In this document: piece after piece, positions 31,873-40,540 of the stretch
Layout of the letters: each line of letters opens with the position of its first letter
Numbering within the stretch: the stretch's first letter is position 1
Assembly: GCA_964244065.1 (NCBI GenBank)
Contig: CAXTHH010000002.1
Coordinates: forward strand, 248,001-312,000
Direction of reading: 5' to 3'
Source of the DNA: JASLDZ01 sp964244065
GTDB lineage: Bacteria; Pseudomonadota; Alphaproteobacteria; Caulobacterales; Caulobacteraceae
Length of the DNA: 64,000 nucleotides
Made by a program: the position numbers and the translations under genes
Notes under the pieces: generated by a model
Databases searched by the model: none
What the model saw: only the letters and a program-made list of their open reading frames with translations
What the model was told of the DNA's origin: nothing

Positions 31873-33783
31873 TCAGCGCCGGTTGTCGGGGGCCAGGTTG
31901 ATGGTCGCCAATCCCACGCCGAGGGCCCGGGGATCGTCGCCCAGGCCCAGCGACCTGGGCGTCACGGGGTCGGCGATGCGGAACGACAGGGAGAGGCGGC
32001 CGCGCCGGAGGGCCTGCGGCGTGACGCGCGCGACGAAGGTGTGCGTCAGCGCCGTGGCGCGGTCGAAGGCGAAGGTCTCCACGGGCGCGTCGTCCACGGC
32101 CAGGGTCACCAGGCGGCGCGGACTCCGCTCGGGCGTGAAGCCGAAGGTGGCGACCTGCAGCCAGCCGGCCGACCAGGTCCGGCTGTCCGGGGGAAGGGGC
32201 AGGTCGACCCGGGCGAGCGGGCCGTTGGACCAGACGCCCTTCTCCGGTGCGGTCCAGCCCTCGCGCAGGTGCGGCACGCCCTCGCCGCCCTGTCCGAAGG
32301 ACATGGGCGGCGTCGCCGCGCAGGCGCCGCGCACGACGACGAGGTCGCCGACAGGCGGGCGCTCGCGACAGGCGGGCCGGTCGTAACGGTCCCCGACGCG
32401 CGTGACGATGTGCGCCACCTCCGAGGGGCGGGTCGGTTGGCCCGTGAAGATCAGGTCGCCGACGTTCGGATCGTCGTGGCGGACCTGCAGCATGGCGATC
32501 GTGGCCATGTAGGTCAGGATGGGATCGGTGGTGTCGGAGGCGAACAGGGTCGAGGCCTCGTGCGTCGGCGGGCGCAGGCCGCGGGCGTCGGCCATCAGCC
32601 GCTGCGTCGCAGGCACGTCCACCAAACTCGGCCGCAGGAACACCGTAGGCAGCGCGAGCAGCAGCCCCGCGGGAGCCGCCCAGGCGGGAGCGGGCCTCAC
32701 GGGTTCCGAGGACATGCCGCGCCGCAGACGCGCCACTGCAAGCGGCGTGACGACCGCCAAGAGCGCGAACACGCCGAAGCCGTGCTTGCGCACCGCGTAG
32801 GCCGATCCGCCCTTGAGCAGCAGCAGGTCCGCCAGTTGCAGCAGCGCCGCCGCGGCCACCGCCGCGCCCATGGCCGCGAGCACCTCCGCCGCACGGTCGC
32901 TCGCGTCGGTCTCCCGCTCGGCCCGGAGGCGCTGCAGCCACACCGCCGTGGAGAGCGCCAGCAGCAGCCCCGCCGCCCCACCCATCAGGGGGAACGAGAC
33001 GGTCGCCGTCAGGGTGATGCCGCCGTCGTTACCCGCGATCCAGCGCATGGCGCCGAAGAAGGGGTTCAGCACGGTGGCGGCCGGCACGGCGGCCAGCCCC
33101 GCCACCGCCGCCCAGCGCACCCTCCGCCCATGCAGCCAGCCGCGCCCGAGCTCCAGCGCCAAGAGCGCCAGGAACGCGCCTGCGAGGTCCAACGTGGGGA
33201 GCAGGTGAATGCAGCCGCACAGGCCCACGGCCGCCGTCGCCCCCGCCGTGAAGGCCCAAGGCGGCAGACGGGCCGGCGCCGCGAGCCCGGTCAGCATCAG
33301 CCACGCCGCACCCATGCCGACGACCTGCGGGAAGAAGAAGTTGCCGACCGCCTCCCCGCCCCACCAGGCGCCGAGCCAGAGGCCGAAGACCAGGCTCAAC
33401 ACCAGGCCCGACAGCAGCACCATGCGCGAGGCGCGCCCCGCCCACCACAGCATGCAGCCCCAGGCCGAGCCCGCGGCCGCGATCGCGAGCGTCGTCAGGG
33501 CGTCCAGATCACCGAGGCCGATGCGCGTCAGCAGCGCCGCGGCCCTGTGGCTCAGCTTGGGATACCACCACAGCTCCGATAGCCAGGCCTTGTCCGCTTC
33601 GCCGATCAGCCAGTGGTCTCGCACCAGCTCCAGCTCCTGCAGGTGGTAGGCGACGTCCACCGACAGCGACAGGAGTCGGTGGCGGCCGAGGAACACCACC
33701 AGCGCCGCCACCATCAACCACAACGGCAGCTCGAGCGCCGGCCGGCGCTTCAGCTGCGGTGTCTGGGACAGGTCACGGAACAT
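31873..33783 (-). CDS. Polytopic membrane protein with C-terminal domain shared with its neighbour
   Basis: A 636-residue protein with about 10-12 helices between residues 18 and 400, and no family I can name firmly. The early loop has SVDVAYHLQELELVRDHWL and LWWYPKLSHRAAALL, the loop style of GT-C enzymes. The C-terminal 140 residues (GWTAPEKGVWSNGPLARVDL ... DDPRALGVGLATINL) resemble the tail of the adjacent 739-residue protein. The ATG at 33783 (MFRDLSQ) is chosen; the frame stays open further but only as antisense of the ABC genes. It is the promoter-proximal gene of the pair. Confidence 0.75.
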   Translation of the reverse strand: MFRDLSQTPQLKRRPALELPLWLMVAALVVFLGRHRLLSLSVDVAYHLQELELVRDHWLIGEADKAWLSELWWYPKLSHRAAALLTRIGLGDLDALTTLAIAAAGSAWGCMLWWAGRASRMVLLSGLVLSLVFGLWLGAWWGGEAVGNFFFPQVVGMGAAWLMLTGLAAPARLPPWAFTAGATAAVGLCGCIHLLPTLDLAGAFLALLALELGRGWLHGRRVRWAAVAGLAAVPAATVLNPFFGAMRWIAGNDGGITLTATVSFPLMGGAAGLLLALSTAVWLQRLRAERETDASDRAAEVLAAMGAAVAAAALLQLADLLLLKGGSAYAVRKHGFGVFALLAVVTPLAVARLRRGMSSEPVRPAPAWAAPAGLLLALPTVFLRPSLVDVPATQRLMADARGLRPPTHEASTLFASDTTDPILTYMATIAMLQVRHDDPNVGDLIFTGQPTRPSEVAHIVTRVGDRYDRPACRERPPVGDLVVVRGACAATPPMSFGQGGEGVPHLREGWTAPEKGVWSNGPLARVDLPLPPDSRTWSAGWLQVATFGFTPERSPRRLVTLAVDDAPVETFAFDRATALTHTFVARVTPQALRRGRLSLSFRIADPVTPRSLGLGDDPRALGVGLATINLAPDNRR

Positions 33784-33792
33784 GTCTCGCTG

Positions 33793-33816
33793 CCTAGCGG
33801 GCCGCGGCGCGCTAGG
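33793..33816. promoter_or_regulatory. Palindrome in the divergent gap before the ABC importer
   Basis: CCTAGCG (33793-33799) and CGCTAGG (33810-33816) form a perfect 7-bp inverted repeat 10 bp apart, in the 117-nt space between the divergent membrane-protein and ABC-permease genes. It is a candidate operator. No regulator gene is adjacent. Confidence 0.35.
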
Positions 33817-33900
33817 CGACCGCGCCCGGACGCCGCAGCCGGTGTTGTCCCGCCCCGGCGGGGCGGCTAGAGCGGCCTCGGGCGGGCGAGGAGGCGAGGC

Positions 33901-35658
33901 ATGACCGACCGCAGCCCCGCCCTCGCGCTCAAGTTCCCGTGGAAGCCGCTGGCGGGGGCGCCCGCGCCTTCGCTGCGCGACATGGCGGTGTTCGCGCTGG
34001 TGATCGGGGCGCTGGCGCTGGTGGCGGTGGGGGCGCGGCCCACGCTGCAGCCCCTGGCGCCCGAGGCGCAGGCGCTGTCGCTCGACCCGGCGAACCTGCC
34101 CTTCTACGCGCTGCGCACCACGCTGCGCATGATCGCGGCCATGGGGGTGAGCCTCGTCTTCACCTTCGTGTTCGGCGTGATCGCGGCCAAGAGCCGGCGG
34201 GCCGAGACGGTGCTCGTGCCGCTGATCGACATCCTGCAGTCGGTGCCCGTGCTGGGCTTCCTGACCTTCACCGTGGCCTTCTTCCTGGCGCTGTTCCCCG
34301 GCCAGGTGCTCGGGGCGGAGTTCGCCGCGATCTTCGCCGTGTTCACCAGCCAGGCCTGGAACATGGCGATCAGCTTCTACCAGTCGGTCAAGTCCGCGCC
34401 CAAGGACCTGCGCGACGTGTCCGACCAGTTCCGCCTGAGCGCCTGGAAACGGTTCTGGACGCTGGAGGCGCCGTACGCCGCGCCGGGCCTCGTCTGGAAC
34501 GCCATGGTCTCCATGTCGGGCGGCTGGTTCTTCGTGGTGCAGTCGGAGGCGATCACGGTGGGGGCGACCACCGTACGGCTGCCGGGCGTCGGCTCCTACC
34601 TGGCGCTGGCCATCGCGCGCAGCGACCTGGCCGCGGTGGGCTGGGCGGTGCTGACCATGCTGGCGGTGATCGTGCTCTACGACCAGCTGCTGTTCCGCCC
34701 CCTGGTGGCGTGGTCGGAGCGCTTCAGCATGGACCAGAGCCCCTCGGGCGCCGCGCGGCCCGCGCGGTCCTGGCTGCTCGACCTGTTGCGGCAGGCGCGC
34801 TGGACGCGCCTCGCGCTGGCGGTGGCGGCCGACGCGCTGGGCCGCGTGGCGCGCCTGGGCGGAAGCGGCCGTCGGCGCGAGACGCCCGTGCTTCGCGCCT
34901 CCGCGGCGCCGAGGGGCTGGATCGACGGGGCGTGGTACGCCGTGCTCGCCGCCGCAGGGGCCGCCGCGGCCTGGGGCGTGGCGCGCTTCGTGGGCTCGGA
35001 GGTCTCGTGGGCCGAGGCGGGCCACGTGCTGGTGCTGGGGGCCTTCACCCTGACGCGCGTGATGGTGCTGCTGGCCATCGCGAGCCTGGTCTGGGTGCCG
35101 ATCGGCGTGCTGATCGGCCTGCGCCCGCGCCTGGCCGCCACCGCGCAGCCGATCGTCCAGTTCCTGGCGGCCTTCCCCGCCAACCTGTTCTTCCCCGTGG
35201 CGGTGATCACCATCGTGCGCTTCCGCCTGGCCCCCGACGTGTGGCTGTCGCCGCTGATGATCCTGGGCGCGCAGTGGTACATCCTGTTCAACGTGATCGG
35301 CGCCGCCAGCGTGTTCCCCGGCGACCTGCGCGAGGTGGCGTCCAGCTTCCGCGTCAAGGGCTGGAGCTGGTGGCGCAAGGTGGCCCTGCCAGGGATCATG
35401 CCCGGCTACCTCACCGGAGCCATCACCGCGGCGGGCGGCGCCTGGAACGCGGCCATCGTGGCGGAAGCCGCCAGCTGGGGCGACACCAAGCTGACCGCCC
35501 GGGGGCTGGGGGCCTACATCGTGCAGAACTCCGTCTCGGGCGACCTGCCGCGCGTGGTGCTGGGCGTGGCGGTGATGTCGGGCTACGTGCTGTTGCTGAA
35601 CAGCCTCGTGTGGCGGCCCCTGTTCGCCGCCGCCACCCGTCGGGTGCGCGCGGGCTGA
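33901..35658 (+). CDS. ABC importer permease, two fused NitT/TauT-type permease domains
   Basis: A 585-residue inner-membrane protein containing two binding-protein-dependent permease units in tandem. The first (about residues 20-280) has its coupling loop at DVSDQFRLSAWKRFWTLEAPYAAPG; the second (about 320-580) at EVASSFRVKGWSWWRKVALPGIMPGYL. Both loops match the EAA motif that docks to the ATPase. Such fusions give a transporter built from one permease chain and two ATPase copies. The ATPase gene follows 24 nt later. No periplasmic binding protein gene is in the window, so the substrate is unknown. Confidence 0.9.
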   Translation: MTDRSPALALKFPWKPLAGAPAPSLRDMAVFALVIGALALVAVGARPTLQPLAPEAQALSLDPANLPFYALRTTLRMIAAMGVSLVFTFVFGVIAAKSRRAETVLVPLIDILQSVPVLGFLTFTVAFFLALFPGQVLGAEFAAIFAVFTSQAWNMAISFYQSVKSAPKDLRDVSDQFRLSAWKRFWTLEAPYAAPGLVWNAMVSMSGGWFFVVQSEAITVGATTVRLPGVGSYLALAIARSDLAAVGWAVLTMLAVIVLYDQLLFRPLVAWSERFSMDQSPSGAARPARSWLLDLLRQARWTRLALAVAADALGRVARLGGSGRRRETPVLRASAAPRGWIDGAWYAVLAAAGAAAAWGVARFVGSEVSWAEAGHVLVLGAFTLTRVMVLLAIASLVWVPIGVLIGLRPRLAATAQPIVQFLAAFPANLFFPVAVITIVRFRLAPDVWLSPLMILGAQWYILFNVIGAASVFPGDLREVASSFRVKGWSWWRKVALPGIMPGYLTGAITAAGGAWNAAIVAEAASWGDTKLTARGLGAYIVQNSVSGDLPRVVLGVAVMSGYVLLLNSLVWRPLFAAATRRVRAG

Positions 35659-35682
35659 ATCCAGAGCCGGGAGGATCTCCGC

Positions 35683-37029
35683 ATGGCCGCCGTCGTCGCC
35701 GCGCCCCCGCCCCTCGCCGCCGGCGAGCGCCTGCTCTCCGCCGTGGGCGTGCGCCAGGCGTTCAAGGGCGCGGGCGCCTCCGACCTCCTGGTGCTGGACG
35801 GGGTGGACCTGGAGTTGCACGCCGGCGAGATCGTGGGCCTGCTCGGCCGCTCCGGCTCGGGCAAGTCGAGCCTGCTGCGCATCATCGCGGGGCTGTCTCG
35901 GCCCGTGGCCGGCGAGGTGCAGTGGCGCGGGCGGCCCCTCGTCGGCCCCACCGAAGGCGTGGCCATGGTGTTCCAGAGCTTCGCCCTGTTCCCGTGGATG
36001 ACCGTGCTGGACAATGTGCAGATCGGGCTGGAGGCGCTGGGCCTGCCCGCCGACGAGCGCCGCCAGCGCGCGCTGGACGCCATCGACCTGATCGGGCTGG
36101 ACGGCTTCGAGAACGCCTATCCCAAGGAGCTGTCCGGCGGCATGCGCCAGCGCGTGGGCTTCGCCCGGGGCCTGGTGGTGCACCCCCAGCTCCTCCTGAT
36201 GGACGAGCCGTTCTCGGCGCTCGACGTGCTCACCGCCGAGACGCTGCGCACCGACCTGATCGACCTGTGGACCGAGGGCAAGCTGCCCGTCGGCGCCATC
36301 CTGCTGGTCACGCACAACATCGAGGAGGCCGTGCTGATGTGCGACCGGGTGGTGATGCTCGCCTCCAACCCCGGCCGGGTCGCGGCGGAGATCCGTGTGG
36401 ACGTGCCCCACCCCCGCGACCGGGCGGACCCCCGCTTCCGCGCCCTGGTGGACCAGGTCTACGGCCGCATGACCAACCCCTTCGACCCCGCGCTCACCGC
36501 CGAGCAGGACCGGCCGGCGGAGAGCCAGCCGGGCGGCGGCGTGGGCATGCAGCTGGCCCAGGTCTCCACCAACCTCCTCGCCGGCCTGATGGAGGAGCTG
36601 ACCGGCCCCCCCTTCAACGGCCGCGCCGACCTGCCCGAGCTGGCCGACGGGCTGCAGATGGAGATCGATGAGCTCTTTCCCATCGCCGAGACCCTGGCCC
36701 TGCTGCGCTTCGCCGTCGTGGCGCACGGCGACATCCAGCTCACCGAGGCCGGCCGCCGTTTCGAGGAGGGCGACACCGACCAGAGGAAGCGCCTGTTCGC
36801 CGAGCAGCTCACCGCCCACGTGCCGCTGGCCGCGATGATCACCCGGGTGCTGCACGAACGCGAGAGCCACCGCGCCACCTACACCCGCTTCTCCGAGGCG
36901 CTGGAAGACTACATGAGCGAGGGCTTCGCGGCCGAGACGATGGGTGCGGTGATCCAGTGGGGCCGCTACGCCGAACTGTTCTCCTACGACGACGAGAGCC
37001 GCACCTTCAGCCTGGAAGACGCGGAATAG
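35683..37029 (+). CDS. ABC importer ATPase with C-terminal AAA-associated domain
   Basis: A 448-residue ATP-binding subunit. The NBD shows Walker A at about residues 55-63 (GRSGSGKSS), the signature LSGGMRQRV near 149, Walker B LLLMDEPFSALD near 170 and the H-loop in LLVTHNIEEA. Residues 290-448 form an AAA-associated C-terminal domain (PFNGRADLPELADGLQMEID ... GRYAELFSYDDESRTFSLED) found on some nitrate/sulfonate-type ATPases, probably regulatory. It forms an operon with the fused permease. Confidence 0.92.
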   Translation: MAAVVAAPPPLAAGERLLSAVGVRQAFKGAGASDLLVLDGVDLELHAGEIVGLLGRSGSGKSSLLRIIAGLSRPVAGEVQWRGRPLVGPTEGVAMVFQSFALFPWMTVLDNVQIGLEALGLPADERRQRALDAIDLIGLDGFENAYPKELSGGMRQRVGFARGLVVHPQLLLMDEPFSALDVLTAETLRTDLIDLWTEGKLPVGAILLVTHNIEEAVLMCDRVVMLASNPGRVAAEIRVDVPHPRDRADPRFRALVDQVYGRMTNPFDPALTAEQDRPAESQPGGGVGMQLAQVSTNLLAGLMEELTGPPFNGRADLPELADGLQMEIDELFPIAETLALLRFAVVAHGDIQLTEAGRRFEEGDTDQRKRLFAEQLTAHVPLAAMITRVLHERESHRATYTRFSEALEDYMSEGFAAETMGAVIQWGRYAELFSYDDESRTFSLEDAE

Positions 37030-37112
37030 GTTTCAGCGCGGCAACACTGGCCGACGCCGGCGCTGATCTTGCGGCATTGAGCATCGGCAAGGTCGGGGCC
37101 GCCGCGCCCCGC

Positions 37113-37166
37113 TTGCGCGCACGGCCTGAGGTGTTAATCCGTCACGCAAGCCGACGTGCGCGCAAG
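37113..37166. promoter_or_regulatory. Spaced perfect inverted repeat upstream of the M13 peptidase
   Basis: CTTGCGCGCAC at 37113-37123 and its exact complement GTGCGCGCAAG at 37156-37166 are 43 bp apart centre-to-centre, about four helical turns. They lie 39-92 nt before the M13 peptidase start. This suits two bound repressor or activator molecules, or a hairpin in the leader RNA. Confidence 0.4.
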
Positions 37167-37204
37167 TCGCCGCGGCCTCTGTGCTCAGGAGCCCCGTTCC
37201 GCCT

Positions 37205-39274
37205 ATGATCAAGTCCCAGTGGTTCGCCGCCGCCGCCCTCGCGGCCATGGTCGGCGCCTCGGCCCACGCCGCCGACGTTCCCGGCAAGAAGGACGCGCTC
37301 GACCCCGGCGTGACCACCCCGCGCTATGGCCAGCACGGCTTCGACCTGGCCGGCCGCGACCTGTCGGTGAAGCCGGGCGACGACTTCTTCCGCTACGCCA
37401 ACGGCAAGTACGTCGACGCCATGCAGATCCCGCCGGACCGCACCACCTTCGGCAACTTCGCCATCCTGTCGGTGCTGTCGGAGAACCGCGTCCACAAGAT
37501 CCTGGACGACGCGGCCGCGGGCAAGGGCGGCAAGGACCCGATCGACGCCAAGCTGGGCGCCTACTACCGCGCCTTCATGGACGAGGCGAAGATCGAGGCG
37601 CTGGGCGCCCAGCCGCTGCAGCCCGACCTGGCCAAGATCAGGGCGGCCACCACCCGCGAGCAGCTGGCCGCCCTCATGGGCGACAAGAACACGCCGATCG
37701 ACAACCTGTTCGGCGCCTTCGTGGCTCCCGACGCCAAGGACCCCGGCCGCTACACGGTGCTGATGGGCTCGGGCGGCACCGGCCTGCCCGACAAGGACTA
37801 TTACCTCAAGGACACGCCCGACTTCCTGAAGGCCCGCGCCGCCTACAAGGTCTACATCGCCAAGATGCTGACCCTGGCGGGCTGGCCCGACCCCGCGGGC
37901 AACGCCGACGCCATCATGGCGCTGGAGACCCAGATGGCGCGCGCCAGCTGGGACCGGGTGCAGCGCCGCGATCGCGACAAGACCTACAACCCGATGACGC
38001 CGGCCGAGCTGCAGGCGTTCGCTCCGGGCTACGACTTCAAGCGCTTCCTGGCCGCGTCGGACCTGGATGGGGCGCAGAAGGTGGTGCTCAGCGACAACAC
38101 CGCCTTCCCCGCCAAGGCCAAGATCTACGCCGAGACGCCGGTGCCCGTGCTGCAGGCGTGGATGGCGTTCAGCCTGGCCGACAACATGTCGCCTTATCTG
38201 TCCAAAGCCTTCTACGACGCGCGCTTCGAGTTCCGGAACAAGACGCTGGGCGGCCAGCCCGAGCAGCCGGTGCGCTGGAAGCGCGCGGTGGCCGCCACCT
38301 CGGGCGCGCTGGGCGAGGGGCTCGGCAAGATCTACGTGCAGCAGTACTTCCCGCCGGAAGCCAAGGCGCAGATGCTGGAGCTGGTCGGCAACATCAAGGC
38401 CGTGCTGAAGACCCGGATCGACAACCTGGACTGGATGGGTCCGGACACGAAGGCCAGGGCGCAGGAGAAGCTGGCCAAGTTCACCGTCAAGATCGCCTAT
38501 CCTGACAAGTGGCGCGACTACTCGGCGCTGCAGGTCAGCGACAACGATCTCTACGGCGACGTGAAGCGCTCCAACGCCTTCGAGTGGGAGTATCGGGTGC
38601 GCCGCCTGAACCAGCCGGTGGACCGGCAGGAGTGGGGCATGACCCCGCAGACGGTGAACGCCTACTACAACTCCACGCAGAACGAGATCGTCTTCCCGGC
38701 CGCCATTCTGCAGCCGCCCTTCTTCGATCCCAAGGGCGACCCGGCCTACAACTACGGCGGCATCGGCGGGGTGATCGGCCACGAGATCGGCCACGGCTTC
38801 GACGACCAGGGCCGCAAGTCGAACGGCGACGGCGTGCTCAAGGACTGGTGGACCGCCGAGGACGCGACCAAGTTCAAGGCCAAGACCGACGCCCTGGGCG
38901 CCCAGTACTCGGCCTTCGAGATCCTGCCGGGCGAGCGCGTGAACGGCCAGCTGACCATGGGCGAGAACATCGGCGACGCCAGCGGCATCAACCTGGCCCT
39001 GGCCGCCTACCACAACTCGCTCAAGGGCAGGCCCGCGCCGAAGGTCGACGGCTACACCGGCGACCAGCGCGTGTTCCTGGGCTGGGCGCAGGTGTGGCGC
39101 GGCAAGACGCGGGACGCCGCCATGATCCAACGCCTGCACACCGACCCGCACTCCCCCGAGCGCGCCCGGGTGAACGGCCCGATGCGCAACGTGGACGCCT
39201 GGTACGCCGCCTTCGACGTCAAGCCCGGCGACAAGCTCTATCTGCCGCCCGAGCAGCGCGTGAAGATCTGGTGA
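37205..39274 (+). CDS. Secreted M13-family (neprilysin-like) zinc metallopeptidase
   Basis: A 689-residue zinc endopeptidase for peptides, likely periplasmic. The signal peptide is MIKSQWFAAAALAAMVGASAHA; an upstream ATG at 37181 would only add MLRSPVPP, so 37205 is chosen. The zinc site is HEIGH at residues 526-530, with the third ligand Glu587 in ENIGD. The substrate-backbone motif NAYYN and the ubiquitous C-terminal Trp (VKIW) are present. In Caulobacter-type genomes such enzymes are numerous. Confidence 0.93.
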   Translation: MIKSQWFAAAALAAMVGASAHAADVPGKKDALDPGVTTPRYGQHGFDLAGRDLSVKPGDDFFRYANGKYVDAMQIPPDRTTFGNFAILSVLSENRVHKILDDAAAGKGGKDPIDAKLGAYYRAFMDEAKIEALGAQPLQPDLAKIRAATTREQLAALMGDKNTPIDNLFGAFVAPDAKDPGRYTVLMGSGGTGLPDKDYYLKDTPDFLKARAAYKVYIAKMLTLAGWPDPAGNADAIMALETQMARASWDRVQRRDRDKTYNPMTPAELQAFAPGYDFKRFLAASDLDGAQKVVLSDNTAFPAKAKIYAETPVPVLQAWMAFSLADNMSPYLSKAFYDARFEFRNKTLGGQPEQPVRWKRAVAATSGALGEGLGKIYVQQYFPPEAKAQMLELVGNIKAVLKTRIDNLDWMGPDTKARAQEKLAKFTVKIAYPDKWRDYSALQVSDNDLYGDVKRSNAFEWEYRVRRLNQPVDRQEWGMTPQTVNAYYNSTQNEIVFPAAILQPPFFDPKGDPAYNYGGIGGVIGHEIGHGFDDQGRKSNGDGVLKDWWTAEDATKFKAKTDALGAQYSAFEILPGERVNGQLTMGENIGDASGINLALAAYHNSLKGRPAPKVDGYTGDQRVFLGWAQVWRGKTRDAAMIQRLHTDPHSPERARVNGPMRNVDAWYAAFDVKPGDKLYLPPEQRVKIW

Positions 39275-39280
39275 TCCTGG

Positions 39281-39706
39281 AGGGGGTGGAGCGACACGGT
39301 CGCCCCACTCCCGTCGCCCTCGGACTTGATCCGAGGGCCGAGCTGACCGCGCTTCGACGTCGCGCGTCGCGCACGACCGGCGCCCGGTCCTTGGGTCAGG
39401 CCCGAGGACGACGGACTTTGGGCGCGCCTACACGTCCCGGTGCACGGCGAAGCTCTGGTTCACCGGCAACAGCTCCGGGCGGCGACCCAGAGCGGAGAGG
39501 GGGTGGAGCGACACGGTCGCCCCACTCCCGTCGCCCTCGGACTTGATCCGAGGGCCGAGCTGACCGCGCTTCGACGTCGGGCGTCGCGCACGACCGGCGC
39601 CCGGTCCTCGGGTCGAGCCCGAGGACGACGGAGTTTGGGCGCGCCTACACGTCCCGGTGCACGGCGAAGCCGGCGAAGCTCTGGTTCACCGGCATCAGCT
39701 CCAGCC
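39281..39706. repeat. Tandem duplication (217-bp period) with embedded inverted repeats
   Basis: This holds the whole gap from 39275 to 39644 and reaches into the SDR gene. The block starting AGGGGGTGGAGCGACACGG at 39281 recurs at 39498 with few changes. Each copy contains a CGCCCTCGGACTTGATCCGA...CCTCGGGT-type inverted element, the same family as 57453-57556. The first copy (39430-39480) also holds a fragment of the 3' end of the SDR gene, including its stop, but lacks a 9-nt CCGGCGAAG unit present in the gene. No other gene is seen here. Confidence 0.78.
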
Positions 39707-40394
39707 GGTTGACGTTCACGTGCGGGGGCAGGGCGGCCACCCAGGCGATGGCGTCGGCGACGTCCTCGGCCCTGAGCGGATTCACGCCCTTGTAGAAGGC
39801 GTCCGACGCCGCCTGGTCGCCGCCGTTGCGCACCACGGTGAACTCGGTCTCGCACATGCCAGGCTCGATCGAGGTGACGCGCACGCCGGTGCCCGCCAGG
39901 TCGCTGCGCAGGTCGAGCGAGAACTGGGTCACGAAGGCCTTGGTGCCGCCGTACACGGCCCCCCCGCGGTACGGATAGGTGGCGGCCACCGAGCTCAGGT
40001 TCACGATCGCGCCCCGCCGCTCCACCAGCCGGGGCAGCAGCCGGTGCGTCACCGCCAGCAGCGCGTCGATGTTGGTGCCCGTCATGGTGCGCCAGTCGGC
40101 CAGGTCGGCGTCCTGCGCGGGTGTCATCCCCTGGGCCAGGCCGGCGTTGTTGACCAGGAGGTCCACGCCGCTGAACGCCTCGGGCAGCCCGTCCACCGCG
40201 GTGCGCAGGGCGCCTTCGTCGCGCAGGTCGAAGGCGAGCGGATGGAAGCTGTCGCCCAGCTCGTCGCGCAGGCGCTCCAGCCGGTCGGCGCGGCGGCCCG
40301 TGCCCGCCACGCGCCAGCCGTCCTTCACCAGCCGGCGGGCGAGGGCGGCGCCGAAGCCGGCGGTGGTTCCGGTGACGAAGGCGGTCCTGGACAT
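39645..40394 (-). CDS. SDR-family oxidoreductase, YdfG-like
   Basis: A 249-residue NAD(P)-dependent short-chain dehydrogenase. TGTTAGFGAALARRL forms the cofactor loop with TGRRADRL indicating NADP, NNAG follows, and catalysis needs Ser (NLSSVAA), Tyr and Lys (YGGTK). The similarity is to YdfG-type serine or 3-hydroxy acid dehydrogenases. Its last 15 or so codons lie in the second unit of a tandem duplication, and a broken copy of this 3' end lies 217 bp downstream. Confidence 0.9.
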   Translation of the reverse strand: MSRTAFVTGTTAGFGAALARRLVKDGWRVAGTGRRADRLERLRDELGDSFHPLAFDLRDEGALRTAVDGLPEAFSGVDLLVNNAGLAQGMTPAQDADLADWRTMTGTNIDALLAVTHRLLPRLVERRGAIVNLSSVAATYPYRGGAVYGGTKAFVTQFSLDLRSDLAGTGVRVTSIEPGMCETEFTVVRNGGDQAASDAFYKGVNPLRAEDVADAIAWVAALPPHVNVNRLELMPVNQSFAGFAVHRDV

Positions 40395-40540
40395 GGCGGA
40401 GCTCCGGGCGGCGTGGCGACGGGCGGGGCTCTAGGCCTAGCGACCCTGGTCGTCGAGGGTGTGGGAGGTGGGCGCGGAGGAACCGGGCCGGGCCTCGCGC
40501 CTTGCAGAGGCCGAGGGACGAAGCCGAGAGAGACCGCACC

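Noticed and set aside
33784..36870. Minus-strand open frame continuing the membrane-protein gene for another 1029 codons
   Set aside because: It is antisense to the clear ABC permease and ATPase genes, is His/Gly/Arg/Gln-rich and low-complexity, and has no domain. Such long antisense frames are expected in GC-rich DNA.
39284..39644. Short plus-strand frames across the tandem duplication
   Set aside because: They are Arg/Thr/Pro-rich translations of repeat DNA, with two near-identical copies and no ribosome-binding site.
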